From positions 558,001-622,000 of the forward strand of contig NZ_LNNB01000009.1 in the NCBI RefSeq assembly GCF_001747895.1: DNA of 64,000 nt, given 5' to 3'. Shown here piece after piece: positions 60,958 through 64,000 of the stretch. The position numbers were made by a program, and so were the translations under genes. The DNA comes from Staphylococcus equorum (lineage in GTDB: Bacteria; Bacillota; Bacilli; Staphylococcales; Staphylococcaceae). A model generated the notes under the pieces. It was not told the origin of the DNA. It worked only from the letters and a program-made list of their open reading frames with translations, and ran no database searches. Numbering within the stretch: position 1 is the first letter of the stretch; each line of letters opens with the position of its first letter.

Positions 60958-62610
60958 TTATTCTACAGAGAATAGATATTGATATACAGGTTGTTGGCCG
61001 TCATGTTGATCTAATTCTACTTCTGGATAAGATGCTTCAAGCCAAGTTTCAATATCCGAAGTCAATGATGCATTTGCATCTTCGCCGATAATCATCGTAA
61101 TGATTTCACTATCATCTTGAATCATTTCAGACAATAAACCTTTAACAGTTTCAAATTCATTTTCGTTACTCGTAACGATTTTGTCTTCAACTAAGCCCAT
61201 AAACGCATCTTTTTTAATTTCAACACCATCAATTTTTGTATCTCTTACAGCATATGTTACTGAACCTGATTTCACTGCTTCAAGTGATTCAACCATGCGT
61301 GTTTTGTTAGCTTCAAGCGCATCTGATTCATCATAATTAAACAGTGCTGCAATGCCTTGTGGTATAGATTTAGTTGGGATAACGACAGCTTCAGCACCTA
61401 CGATATTTGCAGCCTGTTCGCTCGCCATCATAATATTTTTATTATTAGGTAAAATAATTGCGCGTTTACATTGTGACTGTTCAATTACTTTAACGATATC
61501 TTCAGTTGATGGATTCATTGTTTGACCACCACTAATCATATGTGTTGCACCCATTGATTTGAACAAATCAGATATACCATCTCCCATTGAAATAGCAATA
61601 ACTGCGGTTTCAACTGTTTCAGGTGTTTGAGTCTCTCTTTGACCTACTTGTTCTTTTTTTACAACTTCTCGGTGTTGTTCACGCATGTTTTCTACTTTTA
61701 ATTTAATAAGTTCTCCATACTGTTGGCCATAATTAAACACATCACCTGGTTTTTCACTATGTACATGTACTTTAACAATTTCGTCGTCGTTAATGACTAA
61801 TAATGAGTCACCATATGTACTCATATCTTCTCTGAATGTTTGTTCATCAAATACTTTTTTATTTTTCCCGAAACGTACCATCATTTCTGTACAGTAACCG
61901 TAAACGATATCTTCAGTATTAATTACACCATGAAAATCATGGGCTTCATTAACTAACGAATCTTTATCTAATTTAGCTGTTTCAGCACTTACCGTTTCAC
62001 CTTTTAATGCTTTAAGGAAACCAGCATAAACGACAACCAAACCTTTACCACCACTATCTACTACACCCACTTCTTTTAATACGGGTAATAAATTAGGCGT
62101 GTTTTCTAGTGAGATTTCTGCTTCTTCTAAAATATATGTCATCAATTCGATACAATCTTCAGTTTCTTCTACTTTGCGCATAGCAGCATCTGCAGCATCT
62201 CTAGCTACAGTTAATATCGTACCTTCTACAGGCTTCATAATTGCTTTATATGCAGTTTCTACACCGGCTTTGAAACTTTCTGCTAATTGCTGTGCATTGA
62301 TCTCATCATACGCTTCTAAACTTTTACTAAAACCTCTAAATAGTTGTGATAAGATGACCCCAGAGTTCCCTCTAGCGCCCATTAACAAACCTTTTGAATA
62401 GGTTTTCCCTAGTTCACCGATATGCTGCGACAAGTTTTCTTCCACTGCTTCTCTTCCAGATGTCATCGTTAAATTCATATTTGTCCCTGTATCTCCATCT
62501 GGTACTGGATACACATTTAATGAATCAACCAAGTCTGCATGATTTGATAAATTTTGTGCCCCTTGTATAATCATTTCGGCAAATAATTTACCATTTATTT
62601 TGCTAACCAT
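60958..62610 (-). CDS. fakA: Fatty acid kinase, ATP-binding subunit FakA
   Basis: Phosphorylates exogenous fatty acids bound to a FakB protein, supplying acyl-phosphate for PlsY. 550 residues: an N-terminal DhaL/DAK2 nucleotide domain (about 8-200, with [19 protein letters not shown] and [15 protein letters not shown]), a middle domain, and a C-terminal DegV-like domain. It lies upstream of the fatty-acid operon, a fitting place since PlsX supplies the same product. It follows the Asp23-like gene by 14 bases. Confidence 0.95.
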   Translation of the reverse strand: MVSKINGKLFAEMIIQGAQNLSNHADLVDSLNVYPVPDGDTGTNMNLTMTSGREAVEENLSQHIGELGKTYSKGLLMGARGNSGVILSQLFRGFSKSLEAYDEINAQQLAESFKAGVETAYKAIMKPVEGTILTVARDAADAAMRKVEETEDCIELMTYILEEAEISLENTPNLLPVLKEVGVVDSGGKGLVVVYAGFLKALKGETVSAETAKLDKDSLVNEAHDFHGVINTEDIVYGYCTEMMVRFGKNKKVFDEQTFREDMSTYGDSLLVINDDEIVKVHVHSEKPGDVFNYGQQYGELIKLKVENMREQHREVVKKEQVGQRETQTPETVETAVIAISMGDGISDLFKSMGATHMISGGQTMNPSTEDIVKVIEQSQCKRAIILPNNKNIMMASEQAANIVGAEAVVIPTKSIPQGIAALFNYDESDALEANKTRMVESLEAVKSGSVTYAVRDTKIDGVEIKKDAFMGLVEDKIVTSNENEFETVKGLLSEMIQDDSEIITMIIGEDANASLTSDIETWLEASYPEVELDQHDGQQPVYQYLFSVE

Positions 62611-62624
62611 TCCGTATTGTCCTC

Positions 62625-62996
62625 CTAGTTCTTAGTGCCATTATTAACTCGAACACCTTGTACAAATATATTTATTGAATTTACTTTTACTTTTAATGTT
62701 TGCTCTAATGTGTATTTTATTGTTGACTGTAAATTGCTCGCTACTTCAGATATCTTAGTACCATAACTTACAATGATATACATATCAACATCTATAACGC
62801 CATCGCCTTCTCTTACAACAATACCTTTAGAATAATTTTCATGCCCTAATATTTCAGCAATTCCATCTCTTACTTGTTGTCTAGAAGCCATTCCTACAAT
62901 CCCATAACATTCTACTGCTTTGCTACCCACAACTGAAGCTATTACTTCGTTTGAAATGTCTATACTACCATAATCATTTGTGATTTCTAATGTCAT
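62625..62996 (-). CDS. Asp23/Gls24-family (YloU-type) envelope stress protein
   Basis: 123 residues starting [19 protein letters not shown], with [19 protein letters not shown] near 35-52 and a central [18 protein letters not shown], all typical of the Asp23 fold. Members are cytoplasmic and membrane-associated. This short version is encoded next to fakA and opposite rpmB in most Bacilli (YloU in B. subtilis). AGGAGG lies upstream of the ATG. Its molecular function is not established. Confidence 0.92.
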   Translation of the reverse strand: MTLEITNDYGSIDISNEVIASVVGSKAVECYGIVGMASRQQVRDGIAEILGHENYSKGIVVREGDGVIDVDMYIIVSYGTKISEVASNLQSTIKYTLEQTLKVKVNSINIFVQGVRVNNGTKN

Positions 62997-63100
62997 TTAA
63001 ATTGGGCCTCCTAGTTTATGGTTGTTTAATTAACTATAAAATTAACAAATAATATAATTTATCTAATTAAGCAAATTTCTACATTTATCCACAGTTTATA

Positions 63101-63128
63101 ATTATACCATAATTTGATTTTAACAAAA
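63101..63128 (-). promoter_or_regulatory. Promoter of the asp23-like/fakA operon
   Basis: Minus strand: extended -10 TGGTATAAT (TATAAT at 63101-63106), 16-bp spacer, weak -35 TTTTGT (63123-63128). It gives a leader of about 95 bases. Confidence 0.55.
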
Positions 63129-63165
63129 GTAGAATCTATGTAAATAGAAAAAATCATTCTTCTTA

Positions 63166-63194
63166 TTTACATCCATTTTTATTTGTGGTACATT
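63166..63194 (+). promoter_or_regulatory. Promoter of rpmB
   Basis: -35 TTTACA (63166-63171), 17-bp spacer, -10 TACATT (63189-63194). It is divergent from the asp23-like/fakA promoter and about 50 bases before the rpmB start. Confidence 0.65.
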
Positions 63195-63247
63195 ATTCAA
63201 GTATGTAGTAGATGCGTGTATTTATATTTATTAAAGGAGGTACTTTC

Positions 63248-63436
63248 ATGGGCAAACAATGTTTCGTAACAGGTCGTAAAGCTTCAACTGGAAACAATCG
63301 TTCTCACGCTTTAAATTCTTCTAAAAGAAGATGGAATGCTAACCTTCAAAAAGTTAGAATTCTTGTAGACGGAAAACCAAAAAGAGTTTGGGTTTCTGCA
63401 CGTGCTTTAAAATCTGGTAAAGTAACTAGAGTTTAA
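63248..63436 (+). CDS. rpmB: 50S ribosomal protein L28
   Basis: 62 residues from [29 protein letters not shown] stands 6 bases before this ATG, while the ATG 36 bases upstream has no site. [20 protein letters not shown] and ARALKSGKV are diagnostic. The first cysteine is present but a full zinc ribbon is not, as in S. aureus. It is transcribed alone, divergently from the fakA operon. Confidence 0.96.
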   Translation: MGKQCFVTGRKASTGNNRSHALNSSKRRWNANLQKVRILVDGKPKRVWVSARALKSGKVTRV

Positions 63437-63452
63437 TAAATATAATGCACGA

Positions 63453-63490
63453 AAAAGACCAGTCCTTATGTGGAGGATTGGTCTTTTTTT
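63453..63490. terminator. Bidirectional terminator between rpmB and thiN
   Basis: AAAGACCAGTCCT pairs with AGGATTGGTCTTT (one wobble) around a loop of 8, with AAAA on the left and TTTTT on the right. It serves the converging rpmB and thiN genes. Confidence 0.8.
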
Positions 63491-63542
63491 ATGCGCTCAT
63501 TTAAATTAATTCATAAACTTGAGCATTATTTGTCGTTGTATT

Positions 63543-64000
63543 TTAATCTTTACTTCTCACCATTAATACATTACCTTCAGTAATATTCACATTACCTTCT
63601 GCTTGGTTGAGTTCGTTGGAAATCGTTAACGTAGATCCAAGTTTAAGTTGTTCCTTTTCAAGATTATATTTAAAATTATTTAACGAGATAATCGTAGGGT
63701 ACGTAACTGGAATAAATGAGATATAACGATAATTGTCATTTTTCTGAATCGTATATGATCCTGTTTTTAAAAATTGAATTTCATTATTCACATCAATAAG
63801 TTTTATGACAATATTTTGCTCTGTATATTCTGGTTTTTCTAAAATTTGTAATGCACCCATAAAATGATCTAATCGACCGCCTGTAGCACCATAAACACAA
63901 ATTTCTTTATAACCATTGGTCACTGCTTGATCAATACCTAAAGCTAAGTCTGTATCATTTTTTTCCGAATTAAATGGATTAATGTCAATTCTTTTTTCAA
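63543..64000 (-). CDS. thiN: Thiamine pyrophosphokinase, C-terminal part, cut by the window edge
   Basis: Converts thiamine to TPP with ATP. The frame stays open past the ATG at 63923 to the right edge, so the start lies outside. Visible are FNSEKNDTDLALGIDQAV and ICVYGATGGRLDHFMGAL, the substrate-binding signature, then the C-terminal beta-sandwich (about 80 residues). This enzyme makes the ligand sensed by the TPP riboswitch at 41170. Confidence 0.92.
   Translation of the reverse strand, partial: EKRIDINPFNSEKNDTDLALGIDQAVTNGYKEICVYGATGGRLDHFMGALQILEKPEYTEQNIVIKLIDVNNEIQFLKTGSYTIQKNDNYRYISFIPVTYPTIISLNNFKYNLEKEQLKLGSTLTISNELNQAEGNVNITEGNVLMVRSKD

Noticed and set aside
1-64000. CRISPR array, prophage, IS element, tRNA or rRNA
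   Set aside because: No regularly spaced direct repeats, no transposase or phage genes and no cloverleaf or rRNA sequence were recognised while reading; xerC is the housekeeping recombinase, not a phage integrase.

Overview
The window is a low-GC Firmicute chromosome segment that I read as a Staphylococcus, from recalled similarity to S. aureus proteins and from gene order. Most core proteins look like S. aureus orthologues with many substitutions. The window also carries loci I do not recall at these places in S. aureus. A non-aureus, probably coagulase-negative, species is the most likely source; I cannot name it. No tRNA, rRNA, IS element, prophage or CRISPR array was seen.

The backbone is one long housekeeping block on the minus strand. 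Read in the direction of transcription (high to low coordinates) it runs: Asp23-like protein and fakA; sdaAB-sdaAA-recG; fapR-plsX-fabD-fabG-acpP; rnc-smc-ftsY-ylxM-ffh; rpsP-rimM-trmD-rplS; rbgA-rnhB; sucC-sucD; dprA; topA; trmFO; xerC-hslV-hslU-codY; rpsB-tsf-pyrH-frr; uppS-cdsA-rseP-proS-polC; rimP-nusA-ylxR-ylxQ-infB. Operon logic shows in the many 1-14 base overlaps (smc/ftsY, ftsY/ylxM, fapR/plsX, plsX/fabD, fabD/fabG, rimM/trmD, ylxR/ylxQ) and in intrinsic terminators between the transcription units.

Four loci interrupt or flank this backbone. (1) At 1-2009, where rbfA-truB-ribF-rpsO would be expected after infB, there is instead the end of a WYL-type regulator, an unrecognised 332-residue protein with faint uracil-DNA-glycosylase-like motifs, and a repeat-bearing spacer. 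(2) Two large plus-strand YfhO-family membrane proteins lie at 33107-38356. (3) A plus-strand operon at 41122-43490 has a good promoter, a TPP riboswitch and an intrinsic terminator, followed by a short-chain dehydrogenase and an NtaA/SnaA-type flavin monooxygenase; it sits between rpsP and ffh. (4) A plus-strand secreted M4 (thermolysin/aureolysin-like) protease gene lies between fapR and recG. rpmB is on the plus strand at the right end, next to a truncated thiN (thiamine pyrophosphokinase).

Regulatory signals visible in the sequence include the TPP riboswitch, a FapR operator just downstream of the fapR promoter, a cre-like site inside the sucCD promoter, a weaker cre-like site upstream of sdaAB, an attenuator-like hairpin before rimP, probable ribosomal-protein leaders before rplS and rpsB, and a terminator hairpin after trmFO whose 3' arm is also the Shine-Dalgarno sequence of xerC. 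The candidate for an underdescribed system is the thiamine-regulated SDR plus flavin-monooxygenase operon.
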